Of a stretch of DNA of 64,000 nt, positions 24,901 through 37,400 are shown piece by piece (position 1 is the stretch's first letter; each line of letters starts with the position of its first letter). Under the pieces are notes generated by a model that saw only the letters and a list, made by a program, of their open reading frames with translations, made no database searches and was not told where the DNA came from. Location: positions 58,841,953 through 58,905,952 of the forward strand of contig CM049311.1 of the NCBI GenBank assembly GCA_026874595.1, written 5' to 3'. The stretch is from Sipunculus nudus. Lineage: Eukaryota > Annelida > Sipuncula > Golfingiida > Sipunculidae. A program made the position numbers and the translations under genes.

Positions 24901-27598
24901 TAATCTTTGATTAGCCATGATTAATAAAAGAAATTGGCATTTTTTATCAGTCAATTGAAAATTTTTGTAAATGTTTTATACCAATGTTTTTCTCCAGCTA
25001 GGTGTTCCAGATATTGTCTCTGTCAAGCTCTTCTCAAAGGAGAATAGACTGGTATCCAGTCCTAGCTGTTAAAAAAAACTTCCATTCAGATGACACATTA
25101 GACTGGTCTCTTGCTCACAATGGCACCTTCCCAAGAAACTGTCTGGTCTTCTGCATAAGTATGATAGATATGATATATATTATCAGCAAAAACTGCTTCA
25201 CTGCAAGGTTACTCAGGCACGTTGTGCTAATATAATGTGTCACCACAGGCCTAGCTATTACAGCATGATGAATAGCCAATATATAAAGTACTCTATTTCA
25301 TATAAAGTTTTAAGGTAGCTTTTCATGCTGAACATGGGACAAGTGGAGGTATGTGCTTTCTTACAGTCTATAATTTTGCAACTGTTACTCTTGCTAGGGG
25401 CTCTAACGTGATTAAGGAATGATCATGATTAACAGTGATTTCATGTACTGTGGATATTTACATACAGCTCCATAACACCTGTGGTATATGCATAAAAAAT
25501 CATCAACACACATGCTTACCTTGATAAGAAATATTTCATTTCTGAAAAAAAGGGGAAAACACTTACATTTCATGAGTTGAAATTGAGAATATTTTAAAAA
25601 GTGAATATTTAGAAACAGCGTCATTAGTGATATACTGGAACCTGAAAATAGATTGAATGTTTATGAGCTTATATTTCAAAAATTAATATAACATATGCGT
25701 TTTTGTTAGAAATTCATAAAATGTGATTGAAGTCCTGAACAGGTATTTAGAGTTAACAAGAGTGAATGGAAAGTCCCAAAGGATCGGCTGGAGGCACTTA
25801 TATTCTGGAGACCTCATTAATTCCGTTAACTGTTGCTTCAGATGGATTTAACCACCTGCCCGACCACTAGTTATGTTCTCACATAGGAATCAGTTTTTTT
25901 GTCATTGTATCAAGAAGCATGGTCACCATGGCAACTGTCTGCCTAATCAGGGACGCAGTACAAAGTTTGTCTTTGTGTCCTACTACGGGTAAAGGGAGTG
26001 AGTTATTAATTTATATGTCAAGGAAATGGAAGTTTTTGTCACTTACCGGTAACTTACTAATGAGAGAAACACGCAAACTTTGGAAATGTTCCCTGTATGA
26101 TACATATAAGGGACACTGGGAGTTTCATTTAATGGATTAGACTATGATGCTAGTAACTCAGTATTTATACCTCTTGTGGGACTGCAGTATATTATTTAAC
26201 CCCTTGTTTTTTAGCGATGCTACGGCATATAGGAATGAGTCTTTGTCTACTGTAGGACTTCTTTAACAAGGTGTCCATCTGCCTGTCACCAATAGACAAC
26301 TCAAACCCAGGAGTAGAAATTTCTAATTTGACTGACAAACAGGTGTGGGTAAGATCTACAAAGCCACCTGAAATCAGGTCACAATTATTTTTCAAAGTAA
26401 TTAAATTTGAACTAGAATTAAAGATCATGAATTTAAAAGAAGGAAGTCAGCTAGGCCAGATCTTATGAACTGTGAGCTAGTCAACCTTATGCTGTTAAAA
26501 GTCTTGACTCATCACATTAAAGTGATACTAGTGATAAGATATATCTCATGCATTCATATAAAGTGATACCAGTGATTAGATATCATATACATGAATACAT
26601 GGACACCTTGACACAGTTTCCGTTTTTTCATTCTTTACCGCTTTAGCAGATTAGTATACCACTACATTAGCAGCTTACTTTATTTACAAGTCTGTTTTAC
26701 TTCTTGTATCATAATTTGATTCTTTAAAAAAATATTTTCTTGTTATGTTGACTTTAATTAATCAATTTATAATTACTATCAGTATTAACATGAGCTGCAG
26801 CTCTGCAGTCCTAACATAATCTGTATTGAAATATCTAGAAAAAGCAGGATTTTTATTTGCTGACTGTAAAAATGAAGTTATTCCATTGCCTGATCAGGTA
26901 TTGTACAGTTTGTTCTTTATTTGTAACTGAAAGGAGACTCAGAGTGTTTGAATGAAGGTATTTAGAGGCATGAGACTCCATGAATTGAAGTACAATTACC
27001 ACAGGAAACTGCCTGACACCCTGTGATTAACCAGGTTCAGCTCACCTGGATGAATACATCATATGCTCTGTGCATTCCACCTGTGAACCTAACGATGACA
27101 GGTAAATAAGGGATGGTTGCCTAGGCAGGTGTGAGACACTAAGAGGATGTAGTTGGTGTTTGTTGATTATTGATGTTCATGCATCACAGGTTTTCATTAG
27201 TTCTTTGTAAGAATTATGTATGCATAAACCTTTTGATAACAGTCATCCCCTATCTTTATAGCATGTGTTAATATCAACTCATTGAAAATTAACTCTTCCC
27301 ATCAGAAGTTTCTCAGTTTGTCTCAGATAAAATTGAAACCTGGTCTTCTAGAGCTGAATGTCCATATTTTAAAATTAATGTTTTATATGAAATATTATCA
27401 TTAAAATGATAATATCTCACCCATACTTACTCAGTTTCTCTTTCACCATGTACATGTACCAGTGATTCAGTTTGATTTTGTCCTCAGACAAAGTCGAGGG
27501 ATTAAGTATGGTGGAGGCAAGGTTCAGGCAAGATAACTTAGTGAGAGTGAGAGTGACCTTGACCTTGAAGATTTTTTATACCTTTGTTTTTTGCGGAA
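21946..27598 (+). other. Giant intron, unique segment
   Basis: Mostly AT-rich unique DNA. It contains a SINE-tail fragment (22788-22895) and two splice-like short open stretches: 24361 onward (after cccatattcctcag, QEKITKELCSSKPTVSD) and 24998-25051. Neither is convincing enough to call as an exon. Confidence 0.4.
22788..22895 (+). repeat. Fragment of SINE tail
   Basis: It shares a block (ccagaaa...tatcattctt...cattcagtagac...gcca...aacaggccatg...ctttaaaaaaa) with the 3' half of the SINE at 48360-48646. The tRNA-like head is absent. Confidence 0.6.
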
Positions 27599-28130
27599 GA
27601 CAGGTGGCGCCACCTTCTGTCCTTACTTGTTTTTGCGTCTTCTTATACCACTTATTAGTACTGTGAGCATTAAAAGTAAAAAACTAATGGACAGATTGGT
27701 CTAAAATTATGCATGTCCATTGTTCTTGGATACCTCCATCTTGTATTCAAGACTAGTAGTGCCATCTGCAATCTTTTTTGTGTGGTGTCAATCCATACAT
27801 GTGCTTTGGGTGAAAATTGCTTATATCTCAGGAGTGGTTGAAGGTATTGGTCTGAAATTTGACATGTCCATCTTGAAGAGTTTTCTTTGTAAAGCTGACA
27901 GGTGGCGCCACCTACCTTACCGTTGACATTGTATAAATAAATGCCCTTTTCTCATGAATGATTTGCCTGTTGGCCTGAAAGTGTGCTTGTCTATAAACCT
28001 TGGATACCTCCAACTCATGTTCAAGACTGGTGGCGCCATCTGCAGTCATTTTCATGTGGTGTCCATTTGTACATTGCTTTAGGTTCATGAGATTTTCATG
28101 AAATACGGGGAACTTCACAGTTTAAGTGAA
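27599..28130 (+). repeat. About 297-bp tandem repeat, two units
   Basis: The two copies are marked by caggtggcgccacct at 27601 and 27899, by cttggatacctcca...ttcaagact and by catctgcagtcattttcatg. AGGTGGCGCCACCT is a perfect 14-bp palindrome in both units. Upstream at 27551, gtgaccttgaccttga is an inverted AGGTCA direct repeat. Confidence 0.75.
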
Positions 28131-29852
28131 CAGTAGGGCATGTACCATGTTGTGCAAAGTGAGTACAAGTCTTCACCTTTCTTTGCAGTCACCTTAAATT
28201 TATATGCCAGTGAAGAAATTTGTCCAGGGCAGAGTAGTCCAAGTACTCTTGTTATTTCATACTGCTTTATGGACCAAGTAGTTATTTGTGGTTAAGACCT
28301 CATTCAGGGGTCTTACAAGCAGCATTGAAGTGAATGGATTTCATCAATAATCTGAGAGCCATTTTATCAGAGATAACATCTTAGCTGTTTTCATCACCTG
28401 CCTCATAAAAGTGAACACACACTGCTATTTGCCAGTCCGGGAATCAACCAGTACTTCACCAAAGTACTTGTCAAGTTGATGGTAGTGAGTTGACCTATTT
28501 GAATACAATTCATGCTGATGATATATTGTTACTTTATACTTTGCACATTAATACAGAAACTGTGGTAGCACTTACACCAGTGCTGGCAGCTTATTGATCT
28601 ACTGCTCTGGTAGTAAATAGAAGTCCAGTACCATCAGCAGACTGGTATGATTGAGGAGCGTAAAATAAATATGAAAAAAAATATGTTCTGCCATCTGTAA
28701 AAAGGCTATATATCAGTTTTTCACAGAGTAGCACATTTTGTACAGGCAGACATGTTTGCTGCACTCACCGTAGGGGGTTTATGGGTTTATAATAATATAT
28801 CAGAGGAGGTGACAAAATGTCAAGGAGTCACTATTATTATTACCCTGGGGGCTTATTAAATTTCTCCTGTGAACAAAGCCAGTGATATATCCTTGTTTAC
28901 AGACTGTTGCTGCACATGGTGACAAGCCGCTGGGAGGTGTTTCAGCACCGCCAGCTGTAGACGAAAATAAAATGCTGAACTTTTAGTGGTTTTGACTACA
29001 TGGTGATAAACTATTGATTAAACATGCATACTTTACAATGACTTCAGATAAAATTGAGTTACTATATATAGAAACCTAATACATTTTTACACCAGCTTTT
29101 ATGTCCAACTTATGAAACATTTATCATATATCAGCTTGAAATCTTATATTTCACATATATTGTCTGTGGCTTGATGCAAGGTTTTCAATTATTTAGACCA
29201 AATACTGTATGAATGTATGTTATTAAGCTCATAAATCTATATTGGTATCTATCTATTTTATATTTTAAGTTGTAGACATATTTGTCCTTTTTGTATGGCT
29301 GTCTATTTGGCCTTCTATAAATAGGGAATGATTAAAATAAATCATTTATTTTGAACCCCTAGCTTTTAAGGTTAAATGTTTCTTTCCCATTCAAAATTAG
29401 TATACTGTGACATCATTCTGTTGTGCATTCCTCACCATTAACAACCATTTTAAAATGGATTAATTAAATTAAAATACAGATAATCTTTAAAATATCAGTT
29501 TTCAGAATTCACCACACTCAGAGTAATCCTAATTGTCATTCAGTATTTTCTGATAATAAATGCACTTCAATAAAAGTCTAAACTATTCCTTCAGCGTGTT
29601 GTCCTAATTTTGGTGCTATGGACATGAGCAACTTATAGTTTCCCTTCATCAGCAAAATAACAAGTGAATTATCGCACCCCAGAGTATCAGGACAGATTCA
29701 GATTTAACAATTCTGTCTAAAAGTTAACAGGCCATTCTGGAGGTTCTGCAGCACCTTGGCTGTGACACATAGGACAGTTTCAGGTTCAGAGCTCCAGCTA
29801 CAGGGATTCAGATTTAAGCATATCCAGTTCCATTCTGACGGAGTTTACTAGC
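28131..29852 (+). other. Giant intron, unique segment
   Basis: No gene or repeat is recognised. Confidence 0.45.
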
Positions 29853-30282
29853 ACTTCCTGGATTTCTAGAGTGAACCTGATAGATGTACTTTCTGGATTT
29901 CTAAAGTGAAGCTGAAGGATGTTATTCCTGGATTCCTAGAGTGAAGCTGATAAATGTACTTCCTGGATTCATGGAGTAAAGCTGATAGAAGTACTTACTT
30001 CCTGGATTCATAGAGTGAAGCTGATAGATGTACTTTCTGGATATTTAGAGTGAAGCTGATAGAAGTACTAACTTCCTGGATTCCTTGAGTGAAGCTGATG
30101 GATGTACTTTGTGGATTCTTAGAGTGAAGCTGATAGATGTACTTCCTGGATATTTAGGGTGAAGCTGATAGATGTACTTCATGGATTTCTAGAGTGAAGC
30201 TGATGGATGTACTTCCTGGATTCCTTGAGTGAAGCAGATGGATGTACTTCCTGGATTTCTAGAGTGAAGCTGATAGTTGTAC
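29853..30282 (+). repeat. 35-36-bp minisatellite, about 12 copies
   Basis: The unit is roughly acttcctggatttctagagt followed by gaagctgatagatgt. Two units carry a short insertion (acttactt type). Confidence 0.92.
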
Positions 30283-31461
30283 ATGAGCTTTATGATGTTT
30301 ACCATTTAATAGTTGCTGTTAAATAAACATTCAGTTAGTGAGGGCCATTTAAATATTTTTTTCACAGCAAACACAACAGATTAGCCTTAATACTTTTGTT
30401 CTGCTGAGCTCCATCGATCTCAGGTGAATGCTCTTTATGGTTTTCTAATACATCGCAGCAGAAATAATGCAGTGTTCAACAGACAATAATTTGGTTGTTT
30501 CTCATTACACCACAGTGATAACCATCACCTTCAGCCTTCTGCCAGATGTCATTTCTTCCTGTTAGGCATGGTTGGACAGCCAGGACTACTTGTCTTAACT
30601 GTCATAATTTAAAATCAAAATTTGTTACATTATAAGGAAACAACTTCTGTTTACTTTTCACATGTGCTTGCTTATAAAATAATACTTGTTCCATGAAGTC
30701 CTTACCACAAAAACACCCATATGTTTATGTAATTTGCTTTGAAACAATTCTAATCCAACATATTTGAACAAGACTACATCACCCTCTTAACTACATTTTA
30801 CCTACGCTGCTGATGTGTTAAGAAGCCCCAGTGCATTGTGGGTGGCAGATTTTGAGGCCCATAAACCCTAACCAGCAGAGTTGTAATCTTGTCAGTCCCA
30901 TTCTGTGCAGTGTTGAGGTACCTTCAGAATTTGAGTTTTATTATACATGGTTCAGTGACCTGTTCTTTACAACACAGTTTTAACAGACCCCAACCACACA
31001 GCTGCCCAAGTTTTCTACCATGTTGGTGTCAGGTAGTTGAACTCTGTTTGAACTCCTACAGGTCTGAGTAATTTTGCAGCCTGCTCTGGCACTTGTAACC
31101 TTCTTAGTGACTATGAAGAGGTCTAAGTGGCCATGCCTCCCAGGTCTGGAGAGTGTTTTGGCCATCCCATATATATTGTTGTCTTGTTGCTCACACTCAT
31201 GTACCTCAGGTTTTGTACAGTGATAAAAGTTCAAGCAGGGGGACTGAAGTTCAAGAATATGCTCATTGTGAGGGTAAAGTTTACTGGCTGTTTGGTAGCT
31301 GGTGTGAAGCACCATCTTCTTTTTTGAAGATAAATTGGCCTTTGCTGTTTTATAAGATTGAATGCTACATATTCTTCTTTGATTTTTTCCCAAAGAGCTG
31401 AATGAAATTGTTTGGTGTTTGTGATGATAATTTTGAAACAAGTTTTTTCTTCAATATAGGA
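30283..31461 (+). other. Giant intron, unique segment
   Basis: The longest open frame is on the minus strand at 30980-31441 (153 codons). It runs into the tandem array and shows no domain, signal peptide or hydrophobic pattern, so no gene is called. Confidence 0.4.
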
Positions 31462-31868
31462 ACAACATGTTTTGTCTTCACTTTTGCACCAACATGTTTT
31501 GTCCTCCCTGCAGCGCCAACAAATTTTGTCCTCCCTCTCTGGTCAACATGTTTTATGTGTCCTGCAGAGCAACACTTTTGTCTGCCTGCAGGACCACATT
31601 TTTACTTCACTACTTATGGTCAACATGTTTTGTCTGCCTGCAGGACCAACACATTTTGTCCTCCCTCTCTGGTCAACATGTTTTATGTGTCCTGCAGACC
31701 AACACTTTTGTCTGCCTGCAGGACCACATTTTGTCTTCACTACTTAGGGTCAACATGTTTTGTCTGCCTGCAGGATTAACACATTTTGTCCTCCCTCTCT
31801 GGTCAACATGATTTGTCTGTCCTGCAGACCAATATGTTTTGTCTTCCCTATAAGACTAACATGTTTTA
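31462..31868 (+). repeat. 130-bp higher-order tandem repeat
   Basis: Short ~30-bp subunits (acatgttttgtctgcctgcag, and ccaacacattttgtcctccc) are arranged in a 130-bp period: ggtcaacatg recurs at 31541, 31671 and 31801. PstI-type CTGCAG sites recur throughout. The open frames here follow the repeat and are not treated as genes. Confidence 0.9.
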
Positions 31869-32504
31869 TCCTCATCTGCTAGCAGTGAGAAAACAATGTG
31901 TCTGCTCTAATAGAGCAGTGATGTCTGCATGCTGGATGGGTATTCATTAAACCTGATGAAAAACAGATATTTCAGATATCTTAGAATGCTAGGCATATGG
32001 ATTAATAAACTGGACAGATGTTCATTTATGTCAAATGTTCTGATGCCATATGGTGAACTGGTGAACCTTGATATAAATGATTAGCTGTATTATTATTAGA
32101 TACAACTAATTAATGATTCAAATCATTTTACCAGCTCTGCAGCTGAATGACTCACCATTAAACAAAAATGCCTGTAAGCCAGCTGTAGACTTAATAGAAA
32201 GTAAATTATAAACTGTATCTGTAATTCTTACAGGTCACAGGAGACTTGAACAAAGACAAGAGAATAGCAAATGAAGGCAGATTATGGCATCCAATAAAAA
32301 TGTTTGTGAGAGAAATAACTTGCAGCTTTTGGAGCTGGTACCAGTATTTTGTTAATTGATGTCTACCAAGCATACTGAAGCATATATGTTACAACAGCAT
32401 TAACATGAAGCCTGATATTCAAACCTTTTTATCTATTTTATTTTATTTTTGTTGAAGTGTATATATAAATTATCTGTAGATTTTTTTCTACTGATAATGA
32501 GCTT
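31869..32504 (+). other. Giant intron, unique segment
   Basis: No gene or repeat is recognised between two arrays. Confidence 0.45.
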
Positions 32505-33178
32505 TCAGGGTTTCATGCTGATACAAAGCCTTCAGGGTTTCAAGCTGATACTAAGCTTTCAGGGTTTTAAGCTGATTGATACTTAGCCTTCAGGGTTTCA
32601 CACTAATACTAAGCCTTCAGGGTTTCAAGATGATACTAAGCCTTCAGGGTTTCACACTGATACTAAGCCTCCAGGGTTTCACACTGATACTAAGCTTCAG
32701 GGTTTTACACTGATACTAAGCTTTCATGTTTCAGGGTTTCACGCTGATACTTAGCCTTTAGGGTTTCAGGCTAATACTTAGCCTTCAGGGTTTTAAGCTG
32801 ATTCCAAGCTCTCAGGGTTTCAAGCTGATACTAAGCTTTCAGGGTTTTAATCTGATACTAAGCCTTCAGGGTTTCAAGCTGCATGATACTAAGCCTTCAG
32901 GGTTTCACCCTTATACCAAGCTTTCTGGCTTTCATGCTGATACTAAGCCTTCAGGGTTTCAAGCTGATACTAAGCTTTCAGGGTTTCAAGCTGATACTAA
33001 GCCTTCAAGGTTTCACGCTGATACTAAGCCTCCAGGGTTTCATGCTGATACTAAGCCTCCAGGGTTTCACGCTGATACTGATCATTTAGGGTTTCAAGCT
33101 GATACTAAGCCTTCAAGGTTTCACGCTGATACTAAGCCTTCAGGGTTTCACTCTGATACTAAGCCTTCAGGGTTTCAC
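32505..33178 (+). repeat. 27-bp minisatellite, about 25 copies
   Basis: The unit is tactaagccttcagggtttc plus aagctga, with variants (cacgctga, cactctga). The 68-codon repetitive frame at 32883-33089 is a by-product of the 27-nt period. Confidence 0.95.
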
Positions 33179-33346
33179 TTTTTTATATCCATGGGGCTAA
33201 GAGTATTCCTGAAGTCATGATCAATCATTAAGAAGTTAAGAGGGTGATTATCAGTCAGTACAATCACCAGTAAGAAGTGAGCTAAATCCTGCAATGGAAG
33301 TGGTTACATGATGAATACATGTATATGATTCTAGGGGGAAATCAAA

Positions 33347-33748
33347 GGGGGGGGGGAATCACTGACAAATAGTCACAAAAATTCAGGTAGGAAATAAAGT
33401 CACAGACAAATAGTTACAAACTCAGGTAGGTAATAAAGGTCACAGAAAAATAGTCATAAACTCATGTAGGAGATAAAGTCACAGACAAATAGTCATAAAT
33501 TCATGTAGGAAATAAAGTCACAGACAAATAGTCACAAACTCAGATAGGTAATAAAGTCCCAGACAAATAGTCATAAACTCAGATAGAAAATAAAATCACA
33601 GACAAATAGTCACAAACTCAGATAGGAAAGAAAGTCACAGACAAATAGTCACAAACTCAGATAGGAAATAAATTCACAGACAAATAGTCATAAACTCAGA
33701 AAATAAAATCACAGACAAATAGTCACAAACTCAGATAGGAAAGAAAAT
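33347..33748 (+). repeat. Poly(G) tract and 39-bp minisatellite, about 10 copies
   Basis: A run of 10 G (33347-33356) is followed by units of about ataggaaataaagtcacaga plus caaatagtcacaaactcag. Its unit length equals that of the array at 19941 but the sequence is unrelated. Confidence 0.93.
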
Positions 33749-34141
33749 CTCTGATTTGTATAAAAATAAAAGTGATTTCCTGTGACTTTTTTCCATGTGC
33801 CTTTTCTCTCTTGTCACAAATAAACAATCCAAACAGTCATGATTGATCTAAACCAGTGGATTAAATAGCAATTATACTGTTAGCCAGTGTTAAACCAGTG
33901 TTTTATTGGTGAATGCACCCCTGAAGCAACACTTGTAAGACAGATGGCTTGTCCAGATAGGTGGCCACATCTCCTAATCTTGATTTAAGGTTGTAGTCCT
34001 GAGACAGTCAAGCAACAAGTGAAAGTTTACCATCAGCAGCAGCTCAGCTTTGCTGTAGACTGCTGAGCAGTACTGGGTGATACTCGTAGGATTGATCTAA
34101 TCAGCCCGCAGAGTGTTAATTGCACTGGCAGGTGGCTTTGA

Positions 34142-34444
34142 TTTGGGGAATTTCTTGAGAAATATCTTCCTCAACTGTGGAGGAGGCAGTGGCTGCCCTG
34201 GCAGAGATGCCACAGCTCCAGCCATTCAGCAGCCGGCTCTGCAGCATCATTAGTAGAATTTAGTGATTTATTGGCTGGCATGTCCTGCTTGATGGTCTGT
34301 GACAGTAACTGTAGCAGCAGGCATCTTGATGGCTGCCAGCATCCCTACTGGTATCTGTCCCAGCTGCTGAAGCAGGGATGCAGGAACAGCCCTGGGGCAG
34401 AGATGATGATATTAAACTGGCTTCTTCATACTGGCTGCGTATAA
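34142..34444 (+). other. GC-rich intronic island with a 100-codon open frame
   Basis: The stretch 34.0-34.44 kb is clearly richer in G/C than the surrounding intron. The plus frame from 34142 to the stop at 34442-34444 is open for 100 codons (FGEFLEKYLPQLWRRQ...LLAGMSC...GAEMMILNWLLHTGCV), and other frames are also partly open. There is no ATG near its start and no strong flanking splice pair, and no domain is recognised. It may be a cryptic exon, a conserved regulatory element or an old repeat fragment. Confidence 0.3.
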
Positions 34445-37400
34445 TAAAACCCTCTCTGTCAAATAATCACCGACAGGATCTCCAGGTGATACCACTGGAG
34501 TCAAGTGAATCCTAACAGCTTTATTAATTTCACTATTGATGTTTCTGAGCTCTGTTTCTGGTCAGGTTAAGGAGCATACATCTGAGAGATGTTGTCTGCA
34601 GTGCAGGACCCTGGTACAGTTACAGTAACATTTTAGGCTTTTGACATAGATACCAGTGTGATATATCAATATATAAATAAATGTATCATCTGATACCAAG
34701 GGAACTGATATGATCTTAAATCACTGTCTCTTACAAAATTCATTGTGATTATAATAGTTTTATGAGAATTTATTATTGATGGCCTTGACAAAAATTGATA
34801 TAAAAATATATGCCAATTCCATACACTGGTAAAGCAAAACAAATAATTTAAAAATCTCCTCAAACTCTAGAGTGCTTGGTAACCTTGCAGTTTAGATTGT
34901 AAGAGTCAATTAAGATAAGGGCAAGTTATGTGATGCTTAAACATGTTACCTTTAAATTTTTAAAAAATAAAGATAGTGCTATACTTATTTTTTTTTCAAA
35001 CTTAACTACAGATGACTTTGTTCTGGGGACTGTCATGTAAACATAAACTCCATGGATAGTTATGTTATATATATTAATATTTTATCGATTATCTCTTGCA
35101 TCAATCATGTTAATTATATACCTTCCTCTGTCCAGTCATTTGTTATAGATAATTAATCACCAAGTATGTTTTCCAATTAAAGGGACATAATCAGGAGCAA
35201 TAGTAAGGGAACGTGCCATGTTTATTGCTGACACCTATGATCGTGCCAGGTCCACTGTTTTTACTCTTGTTTACAGGAGTAAGCAAATGGTGAAAATTAG
35301 CTATATTGGAGATCTAACAAAAGCATGGCAGAAGAAAAAAAATTCAATTTAAAAAAGAACACTCAAACCGCTATAATTCCCTATAAAAAGTGGAGTAGGC
35401 TAAATTATAATATCATATTCACTGATTACAAAATGAAAGTTTCACATTCACATCTGTTATGATGTTAAACACAGGATTCATAGACAGGTTTCTATAAAGG
35501 GTTTGTTATCTTTTAATGTCAGCTGCATGTTTACAGTCTCCTTATAAGGAAATAGCTTTAAAGTCTGCAGAATCTGATAGTGTAAACTGACATATATCTA
35601 CTACATTATATGCTGTTAATGACCAGTATTAGATCAAAGTAAAAGTTAATGGCACTTGTATTAATTATTTATACTCCTTACCAGGAACCTGTAATGTTTG
35701 TTGAATTAGTACAAGGCAGGACCTTTTTTGTTTTCTTAAACAAACGAAATGCCTTCAACTGGCTTTCTAGAGTAAGGTGGTAAAATATTGATAAAAGTGA
35801 GACATGACAGGCTGCCTTCTTTTATTACTCTAGCTCTGTTCGTCTGAAGTTCTTCTGAAGAATCAGATAAATTTGGTATAGAGACATGGGGAATGTTTGT
35901 TCAGCTCATCCAAATTTAAAGTGTTAATACATTAGGAGGGTTATTCTTCCTTTTGAAGGAAGGTCGTCTCATGAACATGTACTGCCTGGCATATTCTGTT
36001 CCTTATAAGTCAACATGGTTTTATTCAGTTCAGTATCACATTTGTCAATATCACAGTCATGGTTTTTGTATCAGCTTGGACTCAGGCTTCGCCATATATA
36101 GTGAGGTATGAGTTTTACTGGTAGCTTTGTTTCCAAATTAGCACCAATAGTACCGGTATAATGTATGCAAGTATGCAACCCTTAGTTTTATTAAGAATAA
36201 ACTCTTTCCATCTAATACTTATAAAAGGAATTCGGTTCACGTTTGTTCGCAGTGTTCTCTAAAACCGCGTTGTGTACAATACTGTGCCATACATCATTTT
36301 AATGGTTATCATCCCCTCATTTACATAGGCAATATGAAAATAAATAATATGAAAGAAAATAATGTTCTTACTAGATGATAATGTGGTCGTGACCACATGA
36401 AAATGTGCATATTGCACAAGAAAAGTGACACCAGGTTTTTTCTGTCATTGAGGAATACCACTCCAAAAATAATGATTATTCCAGATGGGCTGAATATCAA
36501 ATACACAGGGATGTACTAGATTAAGTATAAATTCTGTATGGTAGCTTAGCCACTGTGGCAGATATATCACCCATCCAAGAGTGGTTACTAAGTACAGCTA
36601 TTGATTTAGATTGGATAATGATAAAATGGTTGTAGTGGTAGAGTGCCTTAGGCATAATACTAAAACCATGTGTTGTGTTCAGCTGTGACATTAGTGCTGA
36701 TCTATGTAAAACTCTGTAAAACATTGAGTAGATGCAAATATGGAGTACATGCATAGTAGAGCTAGAGCCGACTGGCTTGAACAAAAAGACGGCTGACTTT
36801 AGTAGTAAGCCAAGTTTCGTGGCTAGATTCGGCTTGCAAAATGTTGGATGGATTAAACTGACCTGAAAGCCTATTCATTTGATGATGTTATAAAGTATCC
36901 ATTTTACCTAAATAATCTAAATTACATATGACATATTGCATCCATTATACATTTAACTAGTTTGTAATTAAATATTGAGTTTGGTTTATCCTGGTGGTTT
37001 CATAAGCCAACATTTTCATACCTAAACAATCACACATTTCCTTTCAGTAACAAGAAAAACAAATAACAAAGCCTTAACATTTTTTCGGTCATTTTTAATT
37101 GTAAAAGATTATCTTTTTGTATTACTTTTTTTCTCAAGCCAAAATGAGCTGCACAAAATCGGCTCACTTTGGCTTAAGGAAATATTGATGGCACCCATCC
37201 TTATGAATTTGGCTGGTGGCGGGGCAAAACAGCAGCGACACTGGGCTCTAATGCATGGCAAAATGACAGGTCTTGGCTACTGTAATCTAACTTTTATTCA
37301 GTGACTTGTTTTTGTAAGGATTGGTGTTCTGAGTGACATGGTATTTCACTATTTCTACCTTTTGTTTTCTTTTTGATAATCATTATTTGTCATTCATTTT

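Noticed and set aside
30980-31441. 153-codon minus-strand frame
   Set aside because: Low-complexity polar composition, no domain, no splice or promoter context, and it runs to the edge of the tandem array.
31402-31811. Repetitive cysteine-containing frames of 91-125 codons
   Set aside because: They follow the 130-bp tandem array in three overlapping frames and show no signal peptide or domain.
33359-33748. CRISPR-like regular repeats
   Set aside because: The units are contiguous 39-bp tandem copies without unique spacers, and the DNA is eukaryotic. This is a minisatellite.
36640-36670. tRNA-like text gtggtagagtgccttaggca
   Set aside because: It recalls a tRNA D-arm region, but no matching B box, acceptor stem or anticodon arm follows at the right distance.
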